Positions 40,953-50,992 of a DNA stretch of 64,000 nucleotides are shown one piece after another (positions within the stretch are counted from its first letter, which is position 1; every line of letters starts with the position of its first letter). Both the position numbers and the translations under genes were made by a program. Source of the DNA: Micromonospora fulviviridis (GTDB lineage Bacteria > Actinomycetota > Actinomycetes > Mycobacteriales > Micromonosporaceae); the NCBI RefSeq assembly GCF_014648395.1, contig NZ_BMRA01000017.1, positions 31,532 to 95,531 of the forward strand, written 5' to 3'. The notes under the pieces are model-generated. The model worked only from the letters and a program-made list of their open reading frames with translations, made no database searches and was not told where the DNA came from.

Positions 40953-43502
40953 ATGCAGGCCGGCCCGCCCACCGCTCCCGTCCCCCCGCCTCGTCCCGCC
41001 CGCCGCGACACCGGCCCGTGGCCGGTCGTCGCCGCCGCGGCCACCGGCGTCTGGGCCGTGCTGGTCGCGGTGCCGGGCCAGCTCGTCGGCTGGGCGGTCG
41101 ACCAGCTCGTGCTGGTCGCCGGCCTGGACCGCACGATGGCCGTCTGGCCGGTGGTCGCGCTGGTCACCGTGCTGCTGGTGGGCGCGCCCACGCTGGCGCT
41201 CGCGCTGATCCCCCGCTCCCCCGCGATCCGGGCGACCGGCCGCGCCTGGCTGGCCGGCACGCTCGCGCTCGGCGCGCTGACCCTGCTCCGGGCGCTGCCG
41301 CCGGTGCACCACGAGGCGTACCTGGCCGCGCTGGCCGCGGCCGCCGCGCTGCTCGCCCTGGCCCTCGACCGGATCGCCCGCCGCCGGTCGGCCCCGCCGG
41401 CTCCGGCCGGCGCGCCGGGCGGTCCGAGCGACGGTACGGCCGGCCCCGCTGGCGCCCCGGGCGGGTCGGGCGACGGTACGGCCGCTCCCGGCGGCGAGCC
41501 GGGACGCCCGGGCGGCGGTGCGGCCGGCGGCGGTGGCCGGGGTGGGCGGTTCGGGCCGGTGACGCTGCTGGCGATCGCCGCCGGGCTGGCGTCGCTGCTG
41601 CCCTGGGTCTGGGTGGGCGCGCTGGGCGGGGCCCTGGAGACCCTGCTCGCCGGGCTGGCCGCCGCCGCGCTCGGGGCGCTCGCCGGGGTGCTCCTCGGCC
41701 CCGCGTTCTGGGCCGCGTTCGCGGTGGGCACGCCGCCCCGGCCGGCCCGGCTGGTGCTGGTCGGCGGGCTGGTCGCCGGGGTGACCCTGGCGCTGCTGGG
41801 CGCCGGGGCCGGCCAGTCCGGGGCGCAGCTGCCGGCGCTGCTCCTGCTGCCGCCGCTCGGTTTCGTGCTGGCCGCGCTGGAGGCCACGGCCCGGCACGCC
41901 GGCCGGCCGGCGGGGCGCGGGCCGATGCGCTGGCTGGTCGGCCTCGCGCTGGTCGGGCCGCTGGCGTTCACCGACCCGGAGGAGGTCACCGTCCTGCTGG
42001 CGACCACCCGCGACGTCCCGTTCTGGGTCGGGGTCGCGACCGGCGCCGCGTTCGCCGTCGCGGTCCTGCTCGCCGTCGGGTACGGCGTGCTGCTCGCCCG
42101 TCCCCGCGCCCGCGCGCCCCGGCGCGGGGTGGCCGGCCTCACCGCCGCGGCCCTGCTCGCCGCCGTGGTGGTGGTTTACGCCGTCCCCGGCCAGCCCGGC
42201 CTGCACGGGGAACGGCTGCTGGTGGTGCTCCGCGAGCAGGCCGACCTGACCGGCATCCCCGCCGGGGCGCCCGGTCGGGCCGGCCGGGACGCCCGGGCGG
42301 CCGACGTCTACCGACGGCTGGTGGCCACGGCCGAGCGGACCCAGGGCGACCTGCGTCGCGAGCTGACCGGGCTGCGCCTGCACCCGACGCCGTACTACCT
42401 GGTCAACGCCATCGAGACGGACGGCGGGCCGGCGGTCCGGGCCTGGCTCGCCGGTCGCCCGGAGGTGGCCCGGGTGCTGGTCAGCCAGCGGCTGCGCCCG
42501 CTGCCCGCGGCGGCGCCCCCGGCCCGGGGCCAGGTGCCGGCGCCGACCGGTCCGACCTGGAACGTCTCGCTGATCGGCGCGGACCGGGTCTGGTCGGAGC
42601 TGGGCGTCACGGGCGCCGGCGTGGTGGTGGGCAGCTCGGACTCCGGGGTGGACGGTCGGCACCCGGCACTGGCCGCGGGCTTCCGGGGCGGCGACGACTC
42701 CTGGTACGACCCGTGGGAGCACCGCCGGACGCCGGCCGACCGGGGTGGCCACGGCACCCACACGGTGGGCAGCGCGGTGGGCCGGAACGGGATCGGGGTG
42801 GCCCCCGGCGCGAGCTGGGTCGGATGCGTCAACCTGGACCGCAACCTGGGCAGCCCGGCCCGCTACCTGGACTGCCTCCAGTTCATGCTGGCCCCGTTCC
42901 CGCGCGGCGGGGATCCGCTCACCGACGGGCGGCCGCAACGGGCGCCGGACGTGCTGACCAACTCGTGGGGCTGCCCGCCCGTGGAGGGCTGCGACCCGGG
43001 GGCGTTGCGCCCGGCGACCGCCGCGCTGGCCGCGGCCGGCATCCTGGTGGTGGCCGCCGCCGGCAACACCGGCCCGTACTGCGGCTCCATCGCCGACCCG
43101 CCGGCGCCGTACCCGGACGTGCTCACGGTCGGGGCGGTCGACCGGGCCCGCCAGCTCACCCGGTTCTCCAGCCGGGGGCCGGCGGTCGGGGGCGCCGCCA
43201 AGCCGGACCTGGTCGCGCCCGGCGCCGGGGTGCCGTCGGCCTTCCCGGGGGGCGGCTACGCGACCCTGGACGGCACCTCGATGGCGACCCCCCAGGTGGC
43301 CGGGGTGGTGGCGCTCATGTGGTCGGCCAACCCGGCGCTGGTGGGCGACCTGGACCGCACCCGCCGCATCCTGGCCGACACGGCCACCCCGGCCGGATCG
43401 CCCGCCGACGCACCCTGCGGCGGCGCCCGGAACCTGGTCGGCGCCGGCCTGGTCGACGCGTACGCGGCGGTCCGCGCCGCCCGGGCCGCGGACCTCGGTT
43501 AA
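40953..43502 (+). CDS. Membrane-embedded subtilisin-like (S8) serine protease
   Basis: An 849-residue protein. The first 410 residues hold roughly ten hydrophobic helices split by a Gly/Ala/Pro-rich loop (about 147-200). Then a roughly 130-residue linker precedes an S8 domain with Asp563 (SDSGVD), His600 (GGHGTHTVG), oxyanion Asn705 (AAAGNTGPYC) and Ser776 (GTSMATPQVAG). Thus the triad is complete and the protease faces outside if the last helix enters from inside. ATG 40953 follows GGTGAGGG. Ordinary secreted subtilases lack the multi-span front half. Two Cys pairs in the catalytic domain probably form disulfides. Confidence 0.88.
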   Translation: MQAGPPTAPVPPPRPARRDTGPWPVVAAAATGVWAVLVAVPGQLVGWAVDQLVLVAGLDRTMAVWPVVALVTVLLVGAPTLALALIPRSPAIRATGRAWLAGTLALGALTLLRALPPVHHEAYLAALAAAAALLALALDRIARRRSAPPAPAGAPGGPSDGTAGPAGAPGGSGDGTAAPGGEPGRPGGGAAGGGGRGGRFGPVTLLAIAAGLASLLPWVWVGALGGALETLLAGLAAAALGALAGVLLGPAFWAAFAVGTPPRPARLVLVGGLVAGVTLALLGAGAGQSGAQLPALLLLPPLGFVLAALEATARHAGRPAGRGPMRWLVGLALVGPLAFTDPEEVTVLLATTRDVPFWVGVATGAAFAVAVLLAVGYGVLLARPRARAPRRGVAGLTAAALLAAVVVVYAVPGQPGLHGERLLVVLREQADLTGIPAGAPGRAGRDARAADVYRRLVATAERTQGDLRRELTGLRLHPTPYYLVNAIETDGGPAVRAWLAGRPEVARVLVSQRLRPLPAAAPPARGQVPAPTGPTWNVSLIGADRVWSELGVTGAGVVVGSSDSGVDGRHPALAAGFRGGDDSWYDPWEHRRTPADRGGHGTHTVGSAVGRNGIGVAPGASWVGCVNLDRNLGSPARYLDCLQFMLAPFPRGGDPLTDGRPQRAPDVLTNSWGCPPVEGCDPGALRPATAALAAAGILVVAAAGNTGPYCGSIADPPAPYPDVLTVGAVDRARQLTRFSSRGPAVGGAAKPDLVAPGAGVPSAFPGGGYATLDGTSMATPQVAGVVALMWSANPALVGDLDRTRRILADTATPAGSPADAPCGGARNLVGAGLVDAYAAVRAARAADLG

Positions 43503-43545
43503 CAACCCTGTGCATTGGCCGGCGGATGGCCTAGGGTCGGCGTCC

Positions 43546-44475
43546 ATGGACGTGGAGATCATCGAGCTGGGTCATGACCGCCTGCCCGAGGTCGTCGACC
43601 TCTGCGGGCGCGCCCTCGACCTGCCGGAGGACGCCGCCGAGGCGCCGTCGATCGTGGCCACCCTCGCCGACCGCGCGGCGGCCGACCGGACGGTGCTGCG
43701 CCTCGGCGCGGTCCGCGGCGGCGCGCTCGTCGGGGTGCTGGTCGGCTCGCTGTCCGCCCAGGATCCGCGGCTCGGTCACGTCGACCTGCTGGCGGTGGCG
43801 CCGGAGGAGCGCCGCCAGGGCATCGGCGGTGGGCTGCTGGCCGAGGCGGAGGCCCGGCTCGCCGGGCTCGGTGCGGCCGAGCTGCTGCTGGCCGGAAACC
43901 CGCCGCAGTACGCCTGGCCGGGCATCGACGTGCGCTACACCCCGGCGGTCTGCGCCGCGCTGCGGCTCGGCTACCGGCAGGACCGGACGGCCTGGAACAT
44001 GACCGCCGACCTGACCGAGGGCTCGGCGGCGCTGCGCTCCACCGAGGCCGCCGAGCAGCGGCTGGCCGGGCGGGGCGTGACCGTACGCCGGGCCGAGCCG
44101 GCGGACCTGCCCGCGCTGGCCGCCTTCGCCCGGGCCACCTTCGGCGGGGCCTGGGACGGCGAGCTGGCCGGCTCGGTGGGGCGGCCGGACGCGGGCGCGC
44201 ACCTGGCCGAGCGGGACGGTCAGATCCTCGGGTTCGCCGCGTACGGGTCGTCGCGGCCGAGCTGGTTCGGGCCGATGGGGACCGCCCCGGCGGCCGAGGG
44301 CTCGGGCATCGGCGGGGTGCTGCTCCGGCGCTGCCTGCGCGACCAGGCGGCGGCCGGGGTCGAGGCGGCGCAGATCGGCTGGGTGGGCCCGGTGCCGTTC
44401 TACTCGGGGGCGGCGGGCGCCCGGATCGAGCGGGTGTTCTTCCTCTACCGGAAGGCACTGAACGGACAGAAGTAA
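43546..44475 (+). CDS. Tandem GNAT acetyltransferase
   Basis: A 309-residue protein with two GNAT folds. The first has VDLLAVAPEERRQGIGGGLLA, a clear acetyl-CoA loop. The second (from about residue 175) has VRRAEPADLPALAAFARATFG and GSGIGGVLLRRCLRD, with a weaker loop. The final VPFYSGAAGARIERVFFLYRK is typical of the C-terminal strand. The acceptor is unknown. No neighbour suggests a pathway. Confidence 0.85.
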   Translation: MDVEIIELGHDRLPEVVDLCGRALDLPEDAAEAPSIVATLADRAAADRTVLRLGAVRGGALVGVLVGSLSAQDPRLGHVDLLAVAPEERRQGIGGGLLAEAEARLAGLGAAELLLAGNPPQYAWPGIDVRYTPAVCAALRLGYRQDRTAWNMTADLTEGSAALRSTEAAEQRLAGRGVTVRRAEPADLPALAAFARATFGGAWDGELAGSVGRPDAGAHLAERDGQILGFAAYGSSRPSWFGPMGTAPAAEGSGIGGVLLRRCLRDQAAAGVEAAQIGWVGPVPFYSGAAGARIERVFFLYRKALNGQK

Positions 44476-44560
44476 CGAAAGTTACATAGACGGTAATAAC
44501 GCCATTCGGCCTCCTCAGCCATCGACCGGCCCCTACGGTCGGGAGTTAGAGGAGGCGGGC

Positions 44561-44803
44561 ATGACCACGGACGACGAACGGACCGACGATCAGCCGGCGA
44601 GCTGGCGCCCGGTCGGCGAGCTTCCCGGGCAGCTGCCGTTCGACCGGCTCGACTTCGGCGACGCCGAGCAGCTCGCGGAGATGACCGGCGCCACCGGACC
44701 GGCCACCGGGGAACCGCTGCAACCGGTGGACGAACCGACCCGGATCACACCGCCGTACGACCGGGCGCACAAGCGACGCAACCAACGCCGACTGCCGACC
44801 TGA
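44561..44803 (+). CDS. Small hydrophilic hypothetical protein
   Basis: An 80-residue protein behind AGAGGAGGCGGG. It is acidic in the first half (MTTDDERTDDQPASWRPVGE) and basic at the end (DRAHKRRNQRRLPT), without Cys, helices or a signal peptide. Probably disordered. It is convergent with groEL across a terminator hairpin. Codon usage is normal for the region. No family is recognised. Confidence 0.65.
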   Translation: MTTDDERTDDQPASWRPVGELPGQLPFDRLDFGDAEQLAEMTGATGPATGEPLQPVDEPTRITPPYDRAHKRRNQRRLPT

Positions 44804-44813
44804 GACACGCGGA

Positions 44814-44845
44814 AGGGGGCGGACCGCTGACGCGGCCCGCCCCCT
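44814..44845. terminator. Terminator hairpin between small gene and groEL
   Basis: AGGGGGCGGACCGC (44814-44827) pairs with 44832-44845 around TGAC, with one A/C mismatch. It is 22 nt past the groEL stop on the minus strand and 10 nt past the convergent small gene. Confidence 0.75.
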
Positions 44846-44867
44846 CGGCGTACTGGTGGAGCTGGAC

Positions 44868-46490
<1,623 letters not shown>

Positions 46491-46688
46491 ACGGCGTTGT
46501 CCTCCTGGACACTCACGGGCCACCCGAGGGTTCCCGGATGGGCCGTCTGGTGTACGCACCTTGGGGACGTCGCCACCTGGCGACGACGACGTCTCCTCGG
46601 TCGGGCCGGACAGCCCGCGACGACCGGCCCCGTGCCACCCCGGCGCCATTTCGACACCGGCGCGACCGTGGCCCTACCGCCCCGACCA

Positions 46689-46715
46689 TTGGCACTCACC
46701 GTACGCGAGTGCCAA
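46689..46715 (-). promoter_or_regulatory. CIRCE element 1 (groEL-proximal)
   Basis: TTGGCACTC-N9-GAGTGCCAA is a perfect 9-bp inverted repeat with the CIRCE spacing, differing from the consensus only by the symmetric T-to-G/A-to-C change. It lies about 200 nt before the groEL start and is the expected HrcA site. Confidence 0.93.
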
Positions 46716-46723
46716 TGACTTGT

Positions 46724-46750
46724 TTAGCACTCTCCCTTGCCGAGTGCAAG
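46724..46750 (-). promoter_or_regulatory. CIRCE element 2
   Basis: TTAGCACTC-N9-GAGTGCAAG matches the CIRCE consensus in the first arm exactly and in 8 of 9 positions in the second. Its centre is 35 bp from that of element 1. It lies upstream of element 1 relative to groEL and 15 bp from the end of the next gene. Confidence 0.88.
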
Positions 46751-46764
46751 CACGACGTCCCCGC

Positions 46765-48141
46765 TCAGCCGAGTTCCGCGGCCAGTCGGGCGGCGTTCAC
46801 CGGGCCTTCCTGCGCCCGCTGTTCGGCGTACGCGGCGACCAGCCCGACGAGCTGCGCCAGGTAGGCGGGGGTGGCCAGCACCGCGCCCACCACGGCCACC
46901 GCCACGGCGCCGGCGGCCGTGCCCGGGGCGCCCATCGGGTCCACCCCGAAGGCGAGCTGGTTGATCAGCCCCAGCACGCCGTCCAGCACCGCCGCGGCGA
47001 TCAGCGCGCACATGACCAGCGCGACCCGGCCCAGCACCATGCCGAACCGCTGGTGGAACATCCGCCAGGCCCGGCCGATCGGCTCCTGCCGCTCGAACAG
47101 GTAGATCGGGCCGAACAGTGCGAACGCGCAGGCCGCGTAGAGGCCGGGCAGCAGGCAGAAGCAGGCGCCCACCGTGATCAGCAGCGAGGCCACGATGGTC
47201 CAGCCCCAGAGGCCGAGGGCGCGGCGCAGCCCGTAGCGGAGGGCGGCCCCGACCCCGACCGGCTCACCGGCCGCCTGGCGGGCGACCACCCAGGTGCCGG
47301 CGGCCCAGCCGGTGCTCTGGAGCGGGCCGAAGATCAGCGCGGCGAGGAGCACCACGCCGTAGAAGGCGAAGATGTTCTCGAAGTAGCCGTCGGGCAGCAC
47401 CGGGGCGCCGTCCGGGCCGCTGACCGGCTGGTCGGTCGGGGCGAAGGCGAGCGAGAGGACGGCGATCACCGCCGCCGGGACCGTCTGGGTGAGCAGCATG
47501 ATCGGCAGGAGCTGCCGCCAGCCGCGCCGCAGCGCGCCCCCGCACCGGCTGAACCAGCCGCCGACGCCCGCGTGCGGCGGGGTGACCAGCGGGTCCTGCG
47601 GGTCGAGGCCCGGGTGCCAGCCGTACGGCTGGCCGGGCAGCGGGTGGGCCGCGCCGGGCAGCGGAGCGCCGGCCGGCCAGGTCCAGCCCTGCGGCGGCCC
47701 GGCCGGGTCCGCCCGGTACGGGTCCCAGGGCTGCGGCCCGCCGGGCTGGCCGGGGGCGGCGAACCCGCCGGGGTGCGCGAACCCGCCCGGGTTGGCCGCC
47801 GCGCCAGGGTGGGCGGCCGCTGCCGGGTCGGTCGGCCAACCCGGCTGCGCGGACACGGCTGGGTTGGCGGCCGCGGCGGGTTGCGTCGGCACGCCGGGTT
47901 GCGTCGGCACGGCGGGCGACCCGGACGGGCCGGGTTGCGCCGGCACTGCGGGGTCGGCCACGGCGGCGGGCCGGCCCGGATCGGTCGGGGTGGGGGACCC
48001 GGGCGCGGTGGGGTCGACCGCGTGCCCCGGCGCCGGAGCCGGCACGGCGGCCGGCGGCGTGGACCGGGTCGGGTCGGCCGGGACACCGGGCGACGCCGGG
48101 GGCACCGGCTCGGTGGGACCCGACGGGGGCAGGTCGGACAT
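46765..48141 (-). CDS. Multi-pass membrane protein with long Pro/Ala/Gly-rich N-terminal region
   Basis: A 458-residue protein. Residues 1-190 are a low-complexity tail of Pro, Ala, Gly and Gln (repeats such as AQPG, TQPG and ANPG), with aromatic PYGWHPGLDPQDP near its end. The remaining 265 residues carry about six hydrophobic helices, with LFGPIYLFERQEPIGRAWRM as a cytoplasmic loop. This resembles DUF7544/glycerophosphoryl-diesterase-type membrane domains seen in actinobacteria, but I would not assign a function. Its end abuts the CIRCE region of groEL. Confidence 0.78.
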   Translation of the reverse strand: MSDLPPSGPTEPVPPASPGVPADPTRSTPPAAVPAPAPGHAVDPTAPGSPTPTDPGRPAAVADPAVPAQPGPSGSPAVPTQPGVPTQPAAAANPAVSAQPGWPTDPAAAAHPGAAANPGGFAHPGGFAAPGQPGGPQPWDPYRADPAGPPQGWTWPAGAPLPGAAHPLPGQPYGWHPGLDPQDPLVTPPHAGVGGWFSRCGGALRRGWRQLLPIMLLTQTVPAAVIAVLSLAFAPTDQPVSGPDGAPVLPDGYFENIFAFYGVVLLAALIFGPLQSTGWAAGTWVVARQAAGEPVGVGAALRYGLRRALGLWGWTIVASLLITVGACFCLLPGLYAACAFALFGPIYLFERQEPIGRAWRMFHQRFGMVLGRVALVMCALIAAAVLDGVLGLINQLAFGVDPMGAPGTAAGAVAVAVVGAVLATPAYLAQLVGLVAAYAEQRAQEGPVNAARLAAELG

Positions 48142-48227
48142 GAACCCTCCTCAGCAGCGACGGCTGGAACGGCTCATGATCTTCCACGGCGCGGGCGCGC
48201 ACCGCAGCCCCCTCGTCGGGGTGGAAC

Positions 48228-48249
48228 GGCCGCCGATCGGGCGGCGGCC
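48228..48249 (-). terminator. Weak hairpin after the cold-shock gene
   Basis: GGCCGCC (48228-48234) pairs with GGCGGCC (48243-48249), 9 nt after the csp stop on the minus strand. The stem is only 7 bp, so the terminator reading is tentative. Confidence 0.4.
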
Positions 48250-48257
48250 AGGAAAGA

Positions 48258-48461
48258 TCAGGCGATGACGCGGACCCGCTCGGCCTGCGGGCCCTTCTGG
48301 CCCTGGGCGATCTCGAACTCGACCCGCTGGCCGTCGTCCAATGCCTTGTAGCCGTCCATCTCGATCGCGGAGAAGTGGACGAAGACGTCCTGCCCGCCGT
48401 CGACGGCGATGAAGCCGTAGCCCTTTTCGGAGTTGAACCACTTCACGGTGCCCTGTGCCAC
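48258..48461 (-). CDS. Cold-shock-domain protein (CspA family)
   Basis: A 67-residue protein starting at GTG 48461 behind GAGGAAG. It is a single cold-shock domain with both RNA-binding motifs: GTVKWFNSEKGYGFI (RNP1) and DVFVHFSAI (RNP2). It ends in QKGPQAERVRVIA. It binds single-stranded RNA/DNA and acts as an RNA chaperone. The leader to the next gene is 224 bp and has no other gene. It is monocistronic. Confidence 0.96.
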   Translation of the reverse strand: MAQGTVKWFNSEKGYGFIAVDGGQDVFVHFSAIEMDGYKALDDGQRVEFEIAQGQKGPQAERVRVIA

Positions 48462-48685
48462 GGTGCACTTCCTCACTCTGCGCGGCGTTCCACAACCCCG
48501 GAGACCGGCGGACCGGCACCGGTGGGTCACCGGCTCAGCGATCGGCGACGGCCGCTGAATTGAGTGACCGAAATCGCACGCTACACGAGGCGTGACGACC
48601 GCGCACGACCACAAATCGGGCATATTTCGGCCACTGTCGGCGCCCGGTCCGGCGCGGGTACCGCCCCTTCCGGTATGCATGCGAC

Positions 48686-49204
48686 ATGACCAGCGCGCCC
48701 ACCACGACGACCACCGTCCGCCGGGTCCGCCCGGCGGACGCCGCCCGGATGCGGGCGCTCCGGCTGGAGATGCTGGCCGACTCCCCGCTGGCGTTCCTGG
48801 AGACCGTGGCCGAGGCCGCCGCCCGGCCGCACGCCGACTACGCGGCCCGGATCGCCGCCGTCTCGCACGGTGACCACAACGCCCAGTTCGTCGCCGATCC
48901 CGGCGGGCGCCTGGTCGGCCACGCCGGCGGCACGGTGGCCCCGGACGAGCCCGGGCTGACCCTGATCTACGCCGTCTACATCACGCCGGCCTGGCGGGGT
49001 TGCGGACTGCTCGGCGCGCTCGTGGAGGAGGTGGCCGCCTGGTCCCGGGCCTGCGGCCGGCCCGAACTCATGCTGGAGGTGGTGGTCGGCAACGACCGCG
49101 CCTGCCGGGCGTACGAGAAGCTGGGCTTCGTGGACACCGGCGTGCGCGTCCCGCACCCCCGCATCCCCACCCTCACCGAGCTCCAGATGCGCCGCCCCGC
49201 CTGA
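48686..49204 (+). CDS. GNAT-family N-acetyltransferase
   Basis: A 172-residue single GNAT domain. VRRVRPADAARMRALRLEML, LIYAVYITPAWRGCGLLGAL (acetyl-CoA loop) and LMLEVVVGNDRACRAYEKLGF are in the expected order. The acceptor is unknown. Length is normal. It ends at a long hairpin shared with the convergent paaN gene. Confidence 0.9.
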   Translation: MTSAPTTTTTVRRVRPADAARMRALRLEMLADSPLAFLETVAEAAARPHADYAARIAAVSHGDHNAQFVADPGGRLVGHAGGTVAPDEPGLTLIYAVYITPAWRGCGLLGALVEEVAAWSRACGRPELMLEVVVGNDRACRAYEKLGFVDTGVRVPHPRIPTLTELQMRRPA

Positions 49205-49206
49205 CG

Positions 49207-49256
49207 GGTTCGGGTGCGTCCGTTGTTGCCGGAGCGACAACAGACGCACCCGAACC
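49207..49256. terminator. 23-bp hairpin between convergent GNAT and paaN genes
   Basis: GGTTCGGGTGCGTC and nine more bases (49207-49229) pair with 49234-49256 around CGGA, with one mismatch and one G:T wobble. It lies 2 nt after the GNAT stop and 10 nt past the paaN stop. No U-tract is present. Architecture is like 3016-3071, but the sequence is different. Confidence 0.75.
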
Positions 49257-49266
49257 GCGACCAGCC

Positions 49267-50940
49267 TCAGACGTGCCGGCGGCTCTGCACGATCCGGAAC
49301 CGGTTCGCCACGTACGCCCCGTCGGTCAGCGCCGAGTTCGCCGCCGGGTTCGCCCCCGAGCCGTGGAAGTCGGAGAACGCCGCCGACTGGTTGACGAACA
49401 CCCCGCCGGTCAGGTTGCAGGACAGGTGCACACCGGCGTCGATCGCCGCCGCCTCGGCCGCGTCCAGCACCGCCTCGTCGGTGGAGTAGACGCCGGCGGT
49501 CAGGGCGCCCTTCTCGCCGACGGTGGAGCGCAGGATCTCCAGGCTGTGCGCGGTCGAGTCGGTCGCGATGGCGAACGAGATCGGCCCGAACCACTCGCGG
49601 GAGTAGGTGGCGGTGTCGGCCGCGTCCAGCTTCACCACGGTCGGCGTACGCACCACGGCGTCCGGGAAGGACGGGTGCGCCACGGTCCGCGACTCCAGCA
49701 CGGGCTCGCCGACCTTGGTGACCTCCTCCAGCCGCTCCAGCACGCCGTCGCTGACGATGGCGCCGGTCAGCTCGACGCCCCGGGCCGGGTCGGCGGTGAG
49801 CTTGGCGACGGCGCCCGCGATGCCGGCGGCCACCTCGTCGAAGCTCTTGTGCCCCTGGTCGGTCTCGATGCCGTCCCGGGGGATCAGCAGGTTCTGCGAG
49901 GTGGTGCACATCTGGCCGCTGTACAGGGTCAGCGTGAAGCCCAGGTTGCGGCACAGGCCGGCGAAGTCGTCGGTGGAGTCGATCACCACCGTGTTCAGGC
50001 CGGCCTTCTCCGTGTAGACGGCGGCCTGCCGGGCGTTCGCCTCCAGCCAGTCGCCGTACTCGGTCGAACCGGTGAAGTCGACGATCTTCACGGCCGGGTG
50101 CAGGGCGAGGGTGGAGGCGAGCTTCTCGCCGGCCGCCTCGGGGGCGAGCTGCACCAGGTTGGGGTCGAAGCCGGCCTCGGCGAGCACCTCGCGGGCGTAC
50201 TTCACGGTGACGGCGAGCGGCAGCACGGCGCGCGGGTGCGGCTTCACGACGACCGGGTTGCCGGTGGCCAGCGAGGCGAAGAGCCCGGGGTACGAGTTCC
50301 AGGTCGGGAAGGTGTTGCAGCCGATCACCAGCGCGACGCCGCGGGGCACCACGTGGAACGTCTTGCTCATCCGCAGCGGGTCGCCCTTGCCGGCGGCCTT
50401 CTCCCAGCCGGCCGTGCCCGGGTGCCGGGTCATCTCGGCGTACGCGTACGCGATCGCCTCCAGCGCCCGGTCCAGCGCGTGCGCGCCGCCGGCCTGGAAG
50501 GCCATCACGAAGGCCTGGCCGCTGGTGAACTGCACGGCGTTGGCCAGCTCGAAGATGTTCTTGTGCAGCCGGTCGAGGATCTCCAGGCAGACCCCCACCC
50601 GGGCCTGCGGGCCGGCGTCACGCCAGGACGGCAGGGCGGCGGTGGCGGCGGCCACGAGCTGGTCGGTGGTGGCGTGCGGGTAGCGCACGTCGAGCGCCAG
50701 GCCGAACGGGCTGACCTCGCTGGCGACCGTGTCGCCGTCACCCGGCTGGTCGAGCGGGAAGTCTCGGCCCAGGTACGCCTCGAAGGCGGCCTTGCCGTCG
50801 GCGGCGGCGGTCTCGCCGTACACGCGGGGGCTGGGCGACTCGGGATAGGCGGACCAGTACCCGCGCTCCGTGATCGCGGTCAGCGCCCGGGTGAGGGTCT
50901 CGGCGTGCCTGTCGTACAGGGGGTGCGGGGTCTCCGTCAT
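49267..50940 (-). CDS. paaN: Phenylacetic acid degradation protein PaaN (aldehyde dehydrogenase family)
   Basis: A 557-residue aldehyde-dehydrogenase-fold protein. The PaaN-type N terminus (HAETLTRALTAITERGYWSAY) is followed by PRGVALVIGCNTFPTWNSYPG, VDFTGSTEYGDWLE and the catalytic-site segment LYSGQMCTTSQNLLIPRDG with its Cys. It would oxidise the ring-opened aldehyde in the phenylacetyl-CoA pathway. No other paa gene is in the window. ATG 50940 is taken as the start; ATG 50949 and 50952 are near alternatives. Confidence 0.9.
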   Translation of the reverse strand: MTETPHPLYDRHAETLTRALTAITERGYWSAYPESPSPRVYGETAAADGKAAFEAYLGRDFPLDQPGDGDTVASEVSPFGLALDVRYPHATTDQLVAAATAALPSWRDAGPQARVGVCLEILDRLHKNIFELANAVQFTSGQAFVMAFQAGGAHALDRALEAIAYAYAEMTRHPGTAGWEKAAGKGDPLRMSKTFHVVPRGVALVIGCNTFPTWNSYPGLFASLATGNPVVVKPHPRAVLPLAVTVKYAREVLAEAGFDPNLVQLAPEAAGEKLASTLALHPAVKIVDFTGSTEYGDWLEANARQAAVYTEKAGLNTVVIDSTDDFAGLCRNLGFTLTLYSGQMCTTSQNLLIPRDGIETDQGHKSFDEVAAGIAGAVAKLTADPARGVELTGAIVSDGVLERLEEVTKVGEPVLESRTVAHPSFPDAVVRTPTVVKLDAADTATYSREWFGPISFAIATDSTAHSLEILRSTVGEKGALTAGVYSTDEAVLDAAEAAAIDAGVHLSCNLTGGVFVNQSAAFSDFHGSGANPAANSALTDGAYVANRFRIVQSRRHV

Positions 50941-50992
50941 GCCCGCCATCATGCAACAGCACGCCCCCAGATCAGTAGTGGCGTGTCACAAG

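Noticed and set aside
38687..43534. A 1,615-codon open frame on the plus strand antisense to glpD and out of frame with the subtilase
   Set aside because: It is a by-product of GC-rich codon bias. It has low-complexity Arg/Gly/Ala content and no domain, while both glpD and the subtilase are clear in other frames.
47600..48130. Repetitive GC-rich DNA that might be a CRISPR or VNTR array
   Set aside because: It is in frame and encodes the Pro/Ala/Gly-rich tail of a membrane protein. Units vary in length and have no spacers.
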